Assembly: GCF_003947435.1 (NCBI RefSeq)
Contig: NZ_RCOS01000062.1
Coordinates: forward strand, 83,483 to 147,482
Length of the DNA: 64,000 bases
Direction of reading: 5' to 3'
Origin: Candidatus Methanodesulfokora washburnensis
Lineage (GTDB): Archaea > Korarchaeota > Korarchaeia > Korarchaeales > Korarchaeaceae
Part shown: piece by piece, positions 1 through 8,412 of the stretch
How the letters are laid out: each line of letters starts with the position of its first letter
Numbering within the stretch: position 1 is the stretch's first letter
Notes under the pieces: generated by a model
The model's input: the letters and a program-made list of their open reading frames with translations, nothing else
Databases searched by the model: none
What the model was told of the DNA's origin: nothing
Position numbers and translations under genes: made by a program

Positions 1-1022
1 TCCGATGGGCTCTCCCTTGTGTCGGATACCCCTTCCTTGTATGTGACACCTAGGACAGCTATCCTCCTTCTTCCATTGCACCCAACGAGATCCATGACCT
101 CGTGAACTATTCTAGCATATCTGTAGGGGCCGGAATCATTCACATTTCTGGCCTCAAATATCATGAGGGGCTCATATCCCAACTTCCTCCCAGCATGATA
201 GAGAAAGAGAGGATCCTTTGTCAGGCAGGGTCCTCCAACTCCCAGTCCAGCTCTTAGGAGATTAACTCTTGGGTGTCTGTTTGCAAGCTCCATGACCTCC
301 CAGAAGTCTACCCCGAGCAATTCGCATATTCTGGCAACCTCATTGGAGAAAGCTATGTTCACATCCCTGTATGCATTTTCCACCAATTTGACTACCTCTG
401 CTGTCCTGAAGGATGTGTGAACTATGTCTCCCCTGATAAAAAGCCTGTAAAGATCCTCTGCAGCTCTTGCTGCCTCAAGAGAGTCAGCTCCTATTATCCT
501 AGTGTTTCCAGTTATCTCCTCTATCAATCTGCCGGGCAGTGCCCTCTCAGGGCAGTATGCTATCATCAGATCGCTTCTCTCCTCCTGCTTGAGCCAGTTC
601 ATTATCATCCCACTTGAGCCCGGAGGAAGCGTGCTCTCCACAACTATCAGCCCATTTTTTCCCACATAACGGGCTGCTGTCCTTATTGCATCCTCTAAAA
701 AGCTCAGATCCGGATTTCCATCCGAGAACTTTGGTGTTGGAACGGCTATTATTGCTGCATCTATCCCCATTAAGTCCTCTTTTTTGTAACTCGGCCTGTA
801 TTTTCCGGTCGATATCGCCTTTTTCAGAAGGTCTTTCAGATCCCTCTCATTTAATCTTGTTATTCCCTTTCTGAGCTCCTCAACGAGCGATCTATCCACA
901 TCATATCCAACTACCTCTACGCCAGAGTTAGCTAAGAGGACAGCTATTGGCAAGCCTATGTATCCCTGACCGATCACTCCAACTCTTCTGAACCTCAATT
1001 GCCACACCACATTCACATGCAT
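1..1022 (-). CDS. UDP-N-acetyl-D-mannosamine/GlcNAc dehydrogenase family, 3' end outside window
   Basis: This protein belongs to the UDP-glucose/UDP-ManNAc dehydrogenase family, which oxidises a UDP-sugar C6 alcohol to the acid in two NAD-dependent steps for surface polysaccharide precursors. The N-terminal Rossmann motif VGVIGQGYIGLP lies about 15 residues in. The middle shows the family segment EVVKLVENAYRDVNIAFSNE. The catalytic cysteine is in GVGGPCLTKDP, whose form favours the WecC/WbpA type over UDP-glucose dehydrogenase. The reading frame is still open at base 1, so the C-terminus is missing. The start is uncertain: ATG at 1022 is used, but GTG at 1016 has GAGG six bases upstream and fits better. 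The substrate cannot be fixed from sequence. Confidence 0.9.
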   Translation of the reverse strand, partial: MHVNVVWQLRFRRVGVIGQGYIGLPIAVLLANSGVEVVGYDVDRSLVEELRKGITRLNERDLKDLLKKAISTGKYRPSYKKEDLMGIDAAIIAVPTPKFSDGNPDLSFLEDAIRTAARYVGKNGLIVVESTLPPGSSGMIMNWLKQEERSDLMIAYCPERALPGRLIEEITGNTRIIGADSLEAARAAEDLYRLFIRGDIVHTSFRTAEVVKLVENAYRDVNIAFSNEVARICELLGVDFWEVMELANRHPRVNLLRAGLGVGGPCLTKDPLFLYHAGRKLGYEPLMIFEARNVNDSGPYRYARIVHEVMDLVGCNGRRRIAVLGVTYKEGVSDTRESPS

Positions 1023-1181
1023 CCTCGAGTAGAAAAGCCCTTCTGATGGAATTGTTGAAATCGAGGAAAATGACCATGAAAGATCTCAAAACCCATAGTT
1101 TTATAACTTAGTTCAGCCTGTGCATGTGATTGTTGCTGCTGATAGTTTTTGGGGAGAGATAACATAATTCTTGGAATGAGG

Positions 1182-1310
1182 AACAAAACTGCTTAGCAAG
1201 ACTTCGAAGAGGCAAAAGATGAAGCAGTTATCTTAAGGGATATCTAAAATTTGCTTAAAGAGATAACTCAGGATTCCTTTCAATTTGATAGAGAGATTAG
1301 ACTAGGGTTC
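1182..1310 (+). pseudogene. Decayed reading frame, unrecognised
   Basis: Between the dehydrogenase start and eS17 one plus-strand frame reads like a helical protein (QDFEEAKDEAVILRDI, then NLLKEITQDSFQFDREI) but is broken by two stop codons. It resembles the end of a small helical domain, possibly HEPN-like, that has decayed. No intact gene is visible in the rest of 1023-1296. This is a weak call. Confidence 0.2.
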
Positions 1311-1500
1311 CTCTTATCTCCCTGACCTTCAGCCTTGTTATATGGCCTGCTATTCTGTTCCTGTACACCTTTGACTTTATTTCAGCTATCTCATTGAGAA
1401 TCCTTTTATTGTGCTCAAAATCCGTTGTCCACAGGTCAGAGTACTCCTTCACCAGCTTGTATGCGATCCTCTTTATGTTCTTCTCCTTTACTGTTCCCAT
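1297..1500 (-). CDS. rps17e: Small ribosomal subunit protein eS17
   Basis: This 67-residue protein is the archaeal and eukaryotic ribosomal protein eS17, a small-subunit component with no bacterial counterpart. The family signatures are clear: an N-terminal helix KEKNIKRIAYKLVKEY, the segment DFEHNKRILNEIAEIKSK and the conserved RNRIAGHITRL near the end. The length is normal for archaea. A GGTGGTGAC ribosome binding site precedes the ATG. It stands alone between a decayed frame and the divergent DtxR gene. Confidence 0.95.
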   Translation of the reverse strand: MGTVKEKNIKRIAYKLVKEYSDLWTTDFEHNKRILNEIAEIKSKVYRNRIAGHITRLKVREIRGTLV

Positions 1501-1650
1501 GTCACCACCTGCTACTGCACGCCCCTACTGTCTAAGCAGTATTTAACTTTTAATGTCCATGGGAGCTTCTATTTGTCAAGAATTTTTAAAAATAATAATT
1601 TAAATTTCATCTAAAGCAAAGCTTTTTAGAAAGTTATGATCGTTTAACGT

Positions 1651-2109
1651 GTGAGAAACTCTGATATAACACCAGGACTGCAGGAATACCTTACATCAAT
1701 ATATAGACTGAAGAAAAGCGGGAAAAAGGAGATTAGAATAGGAGATCTTGCCAGAGAGAGAAATGTGAGGCTTCCTAGTGTGACAGGTGCGATGAAAAGG
1801 CTCGCCAAGATGAACTTAGTCAAGTATAGCAGATATGGAAGCATTGAGCTAACGGAGGATGGGGAGAGAATAGCAGAAGTTCTGGACAGAATAGAGAGGG
1901 ATTTCTACTCATTCCTTGTGAACTTTCTTGGTGTGCCGGAGGATGAGGCCAGAGAGGAGGCATGCCATGTGGAGCATGGGGTAAACGTGGAGACAGCTAA
2001 AAGGCTGGTTGCATTCATGGATTATCTGAACAAATGCCTACCGGAGGAGGAGAGAAGAAGGATAAAGGAGTATATTGAGGAAAGAGCAGATCTGAAGTGT
2101 AGTACTTAA
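1651..2109 (+). CDS. DtxR/MntR-family metal-dependent transcriptional regulator
   Basis: This is a 152-residue metal-responsive repressor of the DtxR/MntR/IdeR family. Residues 1-65 form the winged helix (ITPGLQEYLTSIYRL, then RNVRLPSVTGAMKRLAKMNL). The dimerisation and metal-binding part follows, with the typical EEACHVEHGV motif whose Cys, Glu and His bind the metal, and a second helix ending in CLPEEERRR. There is no SH3-like third domain, as in MntR-type and most archaeal members. The start is GTG at 1651. It sits just upstream of a ferredoxin gene, which would fit iron-linked control, but no operator could be defined. Whether it senses iron or manganese is not decidable here. Confidence 0.9.
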   Translation: MRNSDITPGLQEYLTSIYRLKKSGKKEIRIGDLARERNVRLPSVTGAMKRLAKMNLVKYSRYGSIELTEDGERIAEVLDRIERDFYSFLVNFLGVPEDEAREEACHVEHGVNVETAKRLVAFMDYLNKCLPEEERRRIKEYIEERADLKCST

Positions 2110-2176
2110 CTGTGAAGCATATTTGCAGCAAGAAAAAGTTAAAATATTTATCCCAGCAATGAGCGGTGGTGATCAT

Positions 2177-2404
2177 ATGGCCAAGTACAAGATAGTTCAG
2201 GATAGAGAGAGCTGCATAGCTGATGGTGTTTGTGCATCCCTTTGCCCCGATAACTGGTACATAGCTGATGATGGTCTTGCCTCTCCAGTCAAGACGGAGC
2301 TGGATGACCTGGGATGCAACATGGATGCTGCGCAGGCCTGTCCTGTGAATATAATTCACATATATGAGATAAAGGAGGATGGGTCTCAGAAACAGCTGAT
2401 ATGA
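2177..2404 (+). CDS. Single-cluster [4Fe-4S] ferredoxin with an Asp ligand
   Basis: This is a 75-residue cytosolic electron carrier. The cluster motif CIADGVCASLCPDNW matches the Pyrococcus furiosus-type ferredoxin, in which the second ligand is Asp instead of Cys. The last cluster Cys is in ACPV near the C-terminus. An extra pair (Cys in GCNMD and the ASLC region) can form the disulfide known for that ferredoxin. The start at ATG 2177 is chosen because GGTGGTGAT lies just upstream and the longer frame from 2123 has no family match. An Asp ligand usually allows reversible loss of one iron, an established property of the family. Confidence 0.93.
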   Translation: MAKYKIVQDRESCIADGVCASLCPDNWYIADDGLASPVKTELDDLGCNMDAAQACPVNIIHIYEIKEDGSQKQLI

Positions 2405-2423
2405 CCCTCTCTTTTTTATTTTT
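2405..2423 (+). terminator. T-rich terminator after ferredoxin
   Basis: Directly after the ferredoxin stop the coding strand has two T-runs in a pyrimidine-rich stretch, the usual archaeal termination signal. No stem is needed or seen. Confidence 0.5.
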
Positions 2424-2481
2424 GCGCTCAGAGTGAGTTGGGCACCTCACTCATCGGTCGATGCTCGTATCATCATCGCGC
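2424..2481 (-). ncRNA. Probable C/D box guide sRNA
   Basis: Read on the minus strand, this 58-base segment has C/D box architecture. It opens with GCGC and an ATGATGA C box, and ends with a CTGA D box and GCGC that can pair with the opening GCGC. In the middle are a CCGA or TCGA D'-like box and a GATGAGTGA C'-like box, leaving two guide stretches of about 12-14 bases. The size is typical of archaeal C/D sRNAs, which direct 2'-O-methylation of rRNA or tRNA through the L7Ae/Nop5/fibrillarin complex. The targets could not be identified without the rRNA sequence. Confidence 0.6.
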
Positions 2482-2486
2482 ATTAT

Positions 2487-2520
2487 GAGCTGCCCACAGC
2501 TGAGCCTGTGGGCTTCCAGC
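2487..2520. other. Stable stem-loop, GCTG/CCCACAG with CTGTGGG/CAGC
   Basis: GCCCACAG at 2492-2499 pairs perfectly with CTGTGGGC at 2506-2513 around a six-base loop. A flanking GCTG/CAGC pair extends the stem past a small bulge. It sits between the putative guide RNA and the RDD-SpoIIM gene. It could be part of a second small RNA or a leader structure; there is no coding frame here. Confidence 0.4.
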
Positions 2521-2699
2521 ATTTGCCCGGGGAGGGGGAACATCCCAAAGCAACAGGACTTTCTTATTTTTAAGCTTTTCACCACTTACTATGAATAGCG
2601 TGGTTTTTCCGGCGAAATTTGATAATAGCTATAACTGTTATAAAGCTTGAATCAAGATTGTTTTTAAGATGCACTGACCAAAGGGATAGGAGGTGGTCC

Positions 2700-4172
2700 T
2701 TGATAGAAGTTCCTTATGCAACTGTTGCGCAGAGGCTTATGGCCGGTATCATAGATCTCATGATAATCTCCGTCATCAGCATGCCTATATTCATTTTTAC
2801 GGCCAAATACTCTCTTTTTGTGCAGTTCTCTTTAGCGACATCCTCTGCTGTTGTGCTGACGACTCTATATTATTCGCTGACCGAGGGAGCTCTTTCAACA
2901 AGTCCTGGAAAAAAGATGATGAACTTATATATCCTAGATTCTGACTCCTTTAGGCCAATTAGTTACAGACAGGCACTTGTGAGGAACATAATCAGGATGG
3001 CAGACGCCTCCCTTCTCTACCTTCCCATGGTGCTGAACAAGGACAAGAGGAGAATCGGCGATGGAGCAGCTGGAACCATTGTTGTCTCAAAGAGGAGGCT
3101 TTCTGTAAGAGTAATAAGCCCTGAGGAGTACAAAAAGAGGAAAATGGTAGAAGGTGGAGCATATTCAATGGATTTAGCTGTTGCTGAAGCCCTTATAGAT
3201 AAGATAAAGGAGAAAGCAAGTACATTTCCAGCAGAAAAACTGGAAAATACAATAAAGTATATAGAAAGGGGGGTAAAAATCGATGAGATAAAGAGGAGAT
3301 CTATGGAGACAATTGGCAGCGATGATCCATGCTCCATTTTAGCTTTTTCTGTGCTGGCTGGATACATCCCAGCAAGAAGTATTCTCTCTCAGCAGGACTT
3401 CGTCGATATACTGGAAAAAGCATCCCTATTTGCCTTTTCCCAAGAGGAAAGACGATCCCTTTCCATCAAAGCAGGAGTGCTCAGGGGAATAGATGAAGCT
3501 GAGAGATATACCAAGCCCTTTAGACTTAACATTCTTTTGAGGTCAATGTGGGACTCTCCAAGGCTGTTCAGGGAGATAACACCGTTCTTTCTGGCATCTT
3601 TTTTCATCCTGTTGTTTTCAGCATTCTTTGCCATGTGGATGCCGAGCGATATAGTGAGCCAGCTGAAGGAGCTCATGGGAAAAGAGAACATAAGCATGCC
3701 AGGTCCATTTGTAACAGCGATTATGATAATTTTAAATAATATTAAAGTATGGTTGCTTTTGTATGGAGGAGGTCCCCTTATCATAGCCTCCCCTTCCGTT
3801 ACAGCGATTAACGGAGTGATACTGGGCAGCGTGGGAGGTCTGCTAATGAGAGAGGGCAGAGCCCTTGATTTCCTCTCCGCGGTGCTCCCACATGGCGTGA
3901 TGGAGGTGACAGCCATACTGATAGCAAGCTCTATCGGCATAAAGATGGGCCTCTCATTGATATTTCCTGGAGAAAAAAGCAGATATGAGTCATTAAAGGA
4001 GGTGGCAATGAGATATTCTGATTTAGTAGTGCTATCTGCAGTCCTCTTGTTTATAGCAGGATTTGTGGAAGCATTCATAACTCCCATTTTAATGCATGAA
4101 CACAGCATAGCTATAACTGTATCAATATTAGAGATTATAGTCCTTTATTTATTTTTATTAAAATCTAAGTAG
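2700..4172 (+). CDS. RDD-domain / SpoIIM-like integral membrane protein
   Basis: This two-part membrane protein has about 490 residues. The N-terminal third is an RDD domain, recognisable from AQRLMAGIIDLMI with two membrane helices and from RQALVRNIIRMAD. The middle is a soluble helical stretch. The C-terminal half is a stage II sporulation protein M (DUF95) domain with several membrane helices, starting at SPRLFREITPFFLASFF and including ASSIGIKMG. The start is TTG at 2700 because AGGAGG lies six bases upstream; the longer frame from 2619 adds residues unlike the family. SpoIIM proteins are widespread in archaea without sporulation, and their role there is unknown. The gene converges on the prenyl diphosphate synthase with an 8-base overlap. 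Confidence 0.85.
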   Translation: MIEVPYATVAQRLMAGIIDLMIISVISMPIFIFTAKYSLFVQFSLATSSAVVLTTLYYSLTEGALSTSPGKKMMNLYILDSDSFRPISYRQALVRNIIRMADASLLYLPMVLNKDKRRIGDGAAGTIVVSKRRLSVRVISPEEYKKRKMVEGGAYSMDLAVAEALIDKIKEKASTFPAEKLENTIKYIERGVKIDEIKRRSMETIGSDDPCSILAFSVLAGYIPARSILSQQDFVDILEKASLFAFSQEERRSLSIKAGVLRGIDEAERYTKPFRLNILLRSMWDSPRLFREITPFFLASFFILLFSAFFAMWMPSDIVSQLKELMGKENISMPGPFVTAIMIILNNIKVWLLLYGGGPLIIASPSVTAINGVILGSVGGLLMREGRALDFLSAVLPHGVMEVTAILIASSIGIKMGLSLIFPGEKSRYESLKEVAMRYSDLVVLSAVLLFIAGFVEAFITPILMHEHSIAITVSILEIIVLYLFLLKSK

Positions 4173-4998
4173 ATATATAAGAAAACAATAAGCTCAGCAC
4201 TTCTGTTGCCCTAGAGGAGGGAAGTTTTTCAAGGATATAGATAGTCTCCTCCCTTATCTCGTCTATCTTCCTCGATATAACAGTCCTGGGATCTGAAGAA
4301 TCTATTAGATGGGATAGCTCCTCTTTTCTCTCCCAATCGTTGAGGTCGTCTCTCATCTGGTATATCAGGCCCATGTTCCTTCCTATCAATGCAAGATCCT
4401 CGGCCAGCCTTTCCTTTGCGGAGAGCATGCCGCCTATCCTCAGGGCTGTCTCAAAAAGTATTGCTGTCTTTCCATATATTATATCCATATATCTCTCAAA
4501 TGATATTATCTCCTTTTTTCTAACTAATTGACTCTCCTCAGCCTCCTTCTCGCTCATGAGCCTCGTTGCAGCAGCGACTATATCGCTTATATCGCAGCCA
4601 TACATCGAGCTTATCCTCAGAACAATTGATAAAATGAAATCAGCTATCAATATGGAGAGCTCCAGCCCATATCTCCTGTGAAAGGAGGGAAATCCCCTCC
4701 TAGATTGATCTCCATCTATTATATCATCATGTATTAAGGATGCTGTGTGCAGAAGTTCCACCATTGCAGCTGCAGGATCCGGATCTCTTCTGGGCCCGCC
4801 TATCTCATTTCCCAGGTAGAGGAGCACAGGTCTTATCATCTTTCCTCCTCTTGTTGCCTCGAGAAGTGGTTCATAGAAGATGGATCCTCTGTATTCGGAG
4901 AGCACGTTAAGCAATGCTCTTGATCCCCTGTTGACGTATGGAGATATGAGCTCTTTTACCCTTTCCTCAAGCTGAGCGCTGTAGATCAAATTCCACAC
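4165..4998 (-). CDS. Polyprenyl (geranylgeranyl/farnesyl) diphosphate synthase
   Basis: This trans-isoprenyl diphosphate synthase condenses isopentenyl diphosphate with allylic diphosphates to make the C20 chains of archaeal lipids. It carries GGKMIRP, the first aspartate motif DDIID in LIHDDIIDGDQSRRG, and the second motif DDLND in YQMRDDLNDW. At 277 residues it is shorter than most family members, mainly at the C-terminus after the second motif. The residue pattern upstream of DDIID (MVELLHTASL) lacks obvious bulky chain-length determinants, but product length cannot be stated. The DGGGP synthase that would use GGPP derivatives is encoded at 40832-41668. Confidence 0.9.
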   Translation of the reverse strand: MWNLIYSAQLEERVKELISPYVNRGSRALLNVLSEYRGSIFYEPLLEATRGGKMIRPVLLYLGNEIGGPRRDPDPAAAMVELLHTASLIHDDIIDGDQSRRGFPSFHRRYGLELSILIADFILSIVLRISSMYGCDISDIVAAATRLMSEKEAEESQLVRKKEIISFERYMDIIYGKTAILFETALRIGGMLSAKERLAEDLALIGRNMGLIYQMRDDLNDWERKEELSHLIDSSDPRTVISRKIDEIREETIYILEKLPSSRATEVLSLLFSYIST

Positions 4999-5058
4999 CT
5001 ATCCCCTTGCCACCAGAGATCTTAATAATAATTTCTTCATTTTATAACATGATATTTT

Positions 5059-5068
5059 CTTTTATACC
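5059..5068 (+). promoter_or_regulatory. TATA box of the aEF1A-uS10 operon
   Basis: CTTTTATACC resembles an archaeal TATA box and lies about 70 bases before the aEF1A start, giving an untranslated leader of roughly 45 bases. The spacing is inferred, not measured. Confidence 0.45.
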
Positions 5069-5140
5069 TTTCCACAAAGGTTAAAAATGTGGGCACTGCC
5101 TATCGCTGGGAAAAGTTGGTGATTGTGAAGAGGTGTCTGG

Positions 5141-6406
5141 ATGCCTGAGAAGGAGCATATTAACCTGATCTTCGTCGGACATGTGGACCATGGAAAATCC
5201 ACCCTAGTCGGAAGAATACTCCTTGACCTCGGTTTGGTCAAGGAGCTTCCTCCAGCAGAGGTAGCTGGAGAGGCACAGCTGGCATGGCTTGCAGATAGGT
5301 TGAAGGAGGAGAGGGAGAGAGGAGTCACAATAGATCTGGCTCACATGAAGATAGAGACTCCTCATAAGATGATAACAGTGATAGATGCTCCTGGACACAG
5401 GGACTTCGTGAAGAACATGATAACAGGCGCAAGCCAAGCTGATGCAGCTGTTTTAGTTGTAAGCGCTAAACATGGAGAGGGAGTTCAGGCACAGACGATA
5501 GAACATGCATTCCTCCTAAAGACACTGGGTGTAAATCAGCTTGTAGTTGCTATAAACAAGATGGACGACCAGACCGTTAACTACAGCAAGGAGAAATATG
5601 AAGAGGTAAAGGCAAAAGTTGCTGATCTGCTGAAGAAAGTTGGATATGACCCCTCAAAGATCCACTTCGTCCCGACAAGCGGGTGGAAAGGGGACAATGT
5701 GACAAAAAAGAGCGATAAGACCCCATGGTACGATGGACCGACTCTGTATGAAGTATTTGACACTTTCACCTCGCCTCCAAAGCCTCTAGACAAGCCTCTA
5801 AGGCTTCCAGTTCAGGATGTCTTCAGCATAAAGGGAGTCGGAACTGTGATAGTCGGCAGAGTTGAGACAGGAGTTCTCAAGCCTGGAGACAGCATAATAA
5901 TAGAGCCTCTTGGCAAAACAGCTGAGGTGAAGAGCATAGAGATGCATCATGAGCCGTTGCAGAAGGCTGAACCAGGTGATAACATAGGGATAAACGTGAA
6001 AGGAGTTGAGAGAAATGAGGTAAGGAGAGGGGATGTGATAGGGCATGTGAACAATCCTCCGACTGTTGTGAAGGAGTTCACAGCTCAAATAGTGGTTCTG
6101 CAGCACCCAACAGCGATAGCTCCGGGCTATACCCCTGTCATTCATGCTCACACAGGGCACATGGCGTGCAAGTTAGTGGCTATAGAGAAGAAGATAGACC
6201 CAAGGACAGGACAGGTCTTAGAGGAGAATCCCGCATTTATAAAGAGAGGAGATGCTGCTGTGGTCAGATTTCAGCCTCTCAAGCCTTTTGTCATAGAGAG
6301 ATTCAAGGACTTTCCACCTCTAGGCAGATTTGCTGTCAGGGACATGGGAATAACGGTAGCTGCTGGGATAGTATTGGATGTAGTGCCAATGGAGAAGAAG
6401 AAATAA
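5141..6406 (+). CDS. tuf: Translation elongation factor aEF1A (EF-1 alpha)
   Basis: This 421-residue GTPase delivers aminoacyl-tRNA to the ribosome. The G motifs are complete: GHVDHGKST (G1) near residue 12, DAPGH (G3) and NKMD (G4). Domains II and III follow, with [13 protein letters not shown] and the C-terminal RFAVRDMG. The length is slightly below the usual 430-440. A GAGGTG ribosome binding site precedes the ATG. It is followed 29 bases later by uS10, the conserved archaeal tuf-rps10 order. Confidence 0.98.
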   Translation: MPEKEHINLIFVGHVDHGKSTLVGRILLDLGLVKELPPAEVAGEAQLAWLADRLKEERERGVTIDLAHMKIETPHKMITVIDAPGHRDFVKNMITGASQADAAVLVVSAKHGEGVQAQTIEHAFLLKTLGVNQLVVAINKMDDQTVNYSKEKYEEVKAKVADLLKKVGYDPSKIHFVPTSGWKGDNVTKKSDKTPWYDGPTLYEVFDTFTSPPKPLDKPLRLPVQDVFSIKGVGTVIVGRVETGVLKPGDSIIIEPLGKTAEVKSIEMHHEPLQKAEPGDNIGINVKGVERNEVRRGDVIGHVNNPPTVVKEFTAQIVVLQHPTAIAPGYTPVIHAHTGHMACKLVAIEKKIDPRTGQVLEENPAFIKRGDAAVVRFQPLKPFVIERFKDFPPLGRFAVRDMGITVAAGIVLDVVPMEKKK

Positions 6407-6435
6407 ACTCTCTCCTTTTTTGATCAGGTGATTCA

Positions 6436-6750
6436 ATGGATACCCTGAGGGTTGAGCTCATCAGCACAAACCCAAGGAGCTTAGAAGAGGTATCTAGACA
6501 GTTAAAAGACATAGCCGAGAAAATGGGGATAAGAATTAAGGGCCCGATTCCTCTGCCCACAAAGAGGTTGAGAGTGACTACATTGAAGAACCCCTCAGGT
6601 GAGGGAACAAGCACATACCATAAGTTTGAGATGAGAATCCATAAAAGGATAATAGACATACCAAATCCAGACAACAGATTTGTCAGAAGGATGATGGAAA
6701 TCTCCCTGCCGGAGGATGTGAAAATAAGCATAGTGATGCTGTCTAAGTGA
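6436..6750 (+). CDS. rps10: Small ribosomal subunit protein uS10
   Basis: This is 104-residue ribosomal protein uS10. The diagnostic segments are RVELISTNPRSLEEV near the start, GPIPLPTKRLRVTT in the centre and HKRIIDIPNP near residue 75. It is cotranscribed with aEF1A. The original downstream gene was tRNA-Ser in convergent orientation; the integrated element now separates them. Confidence 0.97.
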   Translation: MDTLRVELISTNPRSLEEVSRQLKDIAEKMGIRIKGPIPLPTKRLRVTTLKNPSGEGTSTYHKFEMRIHKRIIDIPNPDNRFVRRMMEISLPEDVKISIVMLSK

Positions 6751-6905
6751 TTGTTATTTCTCCTGCATGAAGAAGCCGAAGTTAACAGTTCTGGTGTATA
6801 AGTTTTATAGTACCTTTATTTTGGGTTATATTAAAAAGGAATTTTTGATAAATTAATTAGAGGAAAGTTACTGGGATAATGATATCACTCCTCCATAAAC
6901 TCAGA

Positions 6906-6928
6906 ACCCGGAGCCAATGGCTCCGGGT
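6906..6928. terminator. Perfect 10-bp stem, 3-base loop, abutting the att core
   Basis: ACCCGGAGCC is followed by AAT and then its exact reverse complement. It ends one base before the 59-bp att repeat. Before integration it lay just past the 3' end of tRNA-Ser, between that convergent tRNA and uS10, so a bidirectional terminator or tRNA 3'-trailer structure is the simplest reading. A role in recombination is possible because it touches the crossover repeat. Confidence 0.55.
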
Positions 6929-6987
6929 ATACGCCGGGGGTGGGATTTGAACCCACGAGGCCCGATTGGGCCACCGGCTCTCAAGGC
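6929..6987. repeat. Left att site (partial tRNA-Ser copy)
   Basis: This is the left copy of the 59-bp repeat. It contains the acceptor, T-arm, variable-arm and part of the anticodon-arm sequence of tRNA-Ser in reverse orientation, then diverges at 6988, so it cannot form a tRNA. The integrase frame reads through it on the plus strand. Confidence 0.93.
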
Positions 6988-7890
6988 TTCCCCCTTATGA
7001 AAAATGGAGAATCTAAAGGCTCTAAAATCCGTGAGGGACTTCACGACTTGAGAATTGAGAATGATGAGAATAAGAGAATATTAGATGATTTCAGAGATTA
7101 TTTGCTGATAGACAGGCAGCTGGAAGAAGGAACTGTTGAGAGGCACATTTTGGAGATAAAGAGACTATTTAAGAACTCAGATTTCAACCCTCTTCAAGCT
7201 GAAAGGTCTGATATAAGGAGATATTTGATGAGATTCAAGGATCTATCCCCCTACAGCTATGCAAACATCTTAAAGGCACTGAGGATCTTTTACAGGGATT
7301 ACTTGGGAAAGCCAGAGGTCATTCAGGGGTTCAAATTCCCAAGCAGACCCTACAAATTGGTCAAGATTCCCCCGAAGAAAGATCTCAAGGAATTTTACAG
7401 CTGGCTGAAGGAGCCCTTAGCCAAAGCGATGTTTTTGATCTACGCCACAACTGGACTTAGGAGAAAGGAGGTTCTTTCACTCAAAATTGGGGATATAGAT
7501 TTTGAGAGGAGGATGATAATTCCAAGAGGGGGATCGAGGACGAAGAAGACATGGATTACCTTCTACAACTATGAGGCAGAAGAGGCCTTGAAAGAGTGCT
7601 TGGGATCTTTTTCCAATTTAAAAGGAGAGGAAAAGCTCTTTCCATTCGGCGAGCACTATTTCAGGAATAGATGCAAGCAGTTTGAGAGAGAAAGGGGAGT
7701 AAAAATAACCCCTCAGGTGCTGAGGGAGTGGTTTGCCTGCGAAATGGGAAGGCTGGGAGTTCCTGATAGGTATGTCGATGCTTTCTGCGGAAGGGTTCCA
7801 AGGAGCGTTTTGGCAAGGCACTATACAGACTTCAGCCCAGAAAAGCTAAAGGAAATATACGATAAAGCCAATCTCAAAGTTTTGAGCTAA
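6940..7890 (+). CDS. SSV-type tyrosine integrase, catalytic part (intC)
   Basis: This is the larger piece of a tyrosine recombinase split by its own integration. Residues after the att-encoded stretch contain a core-binding domain (YLLIDRQLEEGTVERHI) and the catalytic domain. TTGLRRKEVL holds the first catalytic Arg, KKTW a hairpin Lys, TPQVLREWF the second Arg with Gln where His usually stands, and ARHYTDF the nucleophile Tyr. The present GTG start at 6940 lies inside the att repeat and is probably not natural. Joined in frame to the N-terminal part at 31396, the reconstituted protein would have about 367 residues. It most likely cannot be expressed normally while integrated. Confidence 0.88.
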   Translation: MGFEPTRPDWATGSQGFPLMKNGESKGSKIREGLHDLRIENDENKRILDDFRDYLLIDRQLEEGTVERHILEIKRLFKNSDFNPLQAERSDIRRYLMRFKDLSPYSYANILKALRIFYRDYLGKPEVIQGFKFPSRPYKLVKIPPKKDLKEFYSWLKEPLAKAMFLIYATTGLRRKEVLSLKIGDIDFERRMIIPRGGSRTKKTWITFYNYEAEEALKECLGSFSNLKGEEKLFPFGEHYFRNRCKQFERERGVKITPQVLREWFACEMGRLGVPDRYVDAFCGRVPRSVLARHYTDFSPEKLKEIYDKANLKVLS

Positions 7891-7969
7891 AAGCTTAAAT
7901 ATTCTTTTAACTGTGAACTTAAGATGACTTATGTGGTGGATGAAGATTTAGAAACCCTAAGGTGAGAAT

Positions 7970-8333
7970 ATGCCGACATTTAAAAAACATGAAATGCACT
8001 GTAGAATAATCGGTTTACCCAAAGAAATTTGCAAAGCAGTAAACCGATCTACCATCCCAATGAATTCCAGGATGTAGACATCGGGAACTCCGACATCAGC
8101 TGAGCGACTGCGACTCAATTGCTCAAAGCTTTAAGTATAAAGCATTAGCTGAGGGTAAAAGTGAATCAGAAGCTTCAAGAATTTCTGATCAAGCAAGGTC
8201 AGCTTGCATGCTACACATTCGGGATGATTGTGAGGAAGGTAGCGAGGTCTGCAAAAAGAGTTTGCCATGCGAAGAAGTAAAAGAAGAATTATACAGGCTT
8301 ATTTTAAGGGCGAAGCTGGGTTATAAGGGCTAA
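7970..8333 (+). pseudogene. Frameshifted small element gene
   Basis: A good ribosome binding site (AAGGTGAG) and ATG at 7970 start a frame that reads about 26 plausible residues (HCRIIGLPKEICKAVNR). A shift then makes it continue in another frame (YHPNEFQDVDIGNSDIS) and again in a third, which runs to a stop at 8331-8333 (SRISDQARSACMLHI, then EEVKEELYRLILRAKLGYKG). Two indels therefore seem to have broken a protein of about 120 residues. It resembles a family of short proteins seen in archaeal mobile elements, but I cannot name a function. Confidence 0.5.
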
Positions 8334-8412
8334 GGATTCAAAGATGATATTTATCCTTTTAAGGGATAGAAATCCTACAAAAACCTACCTTTACCCCATG
8401 AAAACCCTAAAT

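Noticed and set aside
273..874. Plus-strand frames opposite the dehydrogenase
   Set aside because: They are antisense shadows of a well-conserved gene and have no family features.
3389..4108. 239-residue minus-strand frame inside the RDD-SpoIIM gene
   Set aside because: It is a shadow; the plus frame has domains and membrane helices, the minus frame has neither.
6929..6987. Second tRNA-Ser gene at the left end
   Set aside because: Only the 3' part is present; the 5' half is absent after 6987, so no cloverleaf can form.
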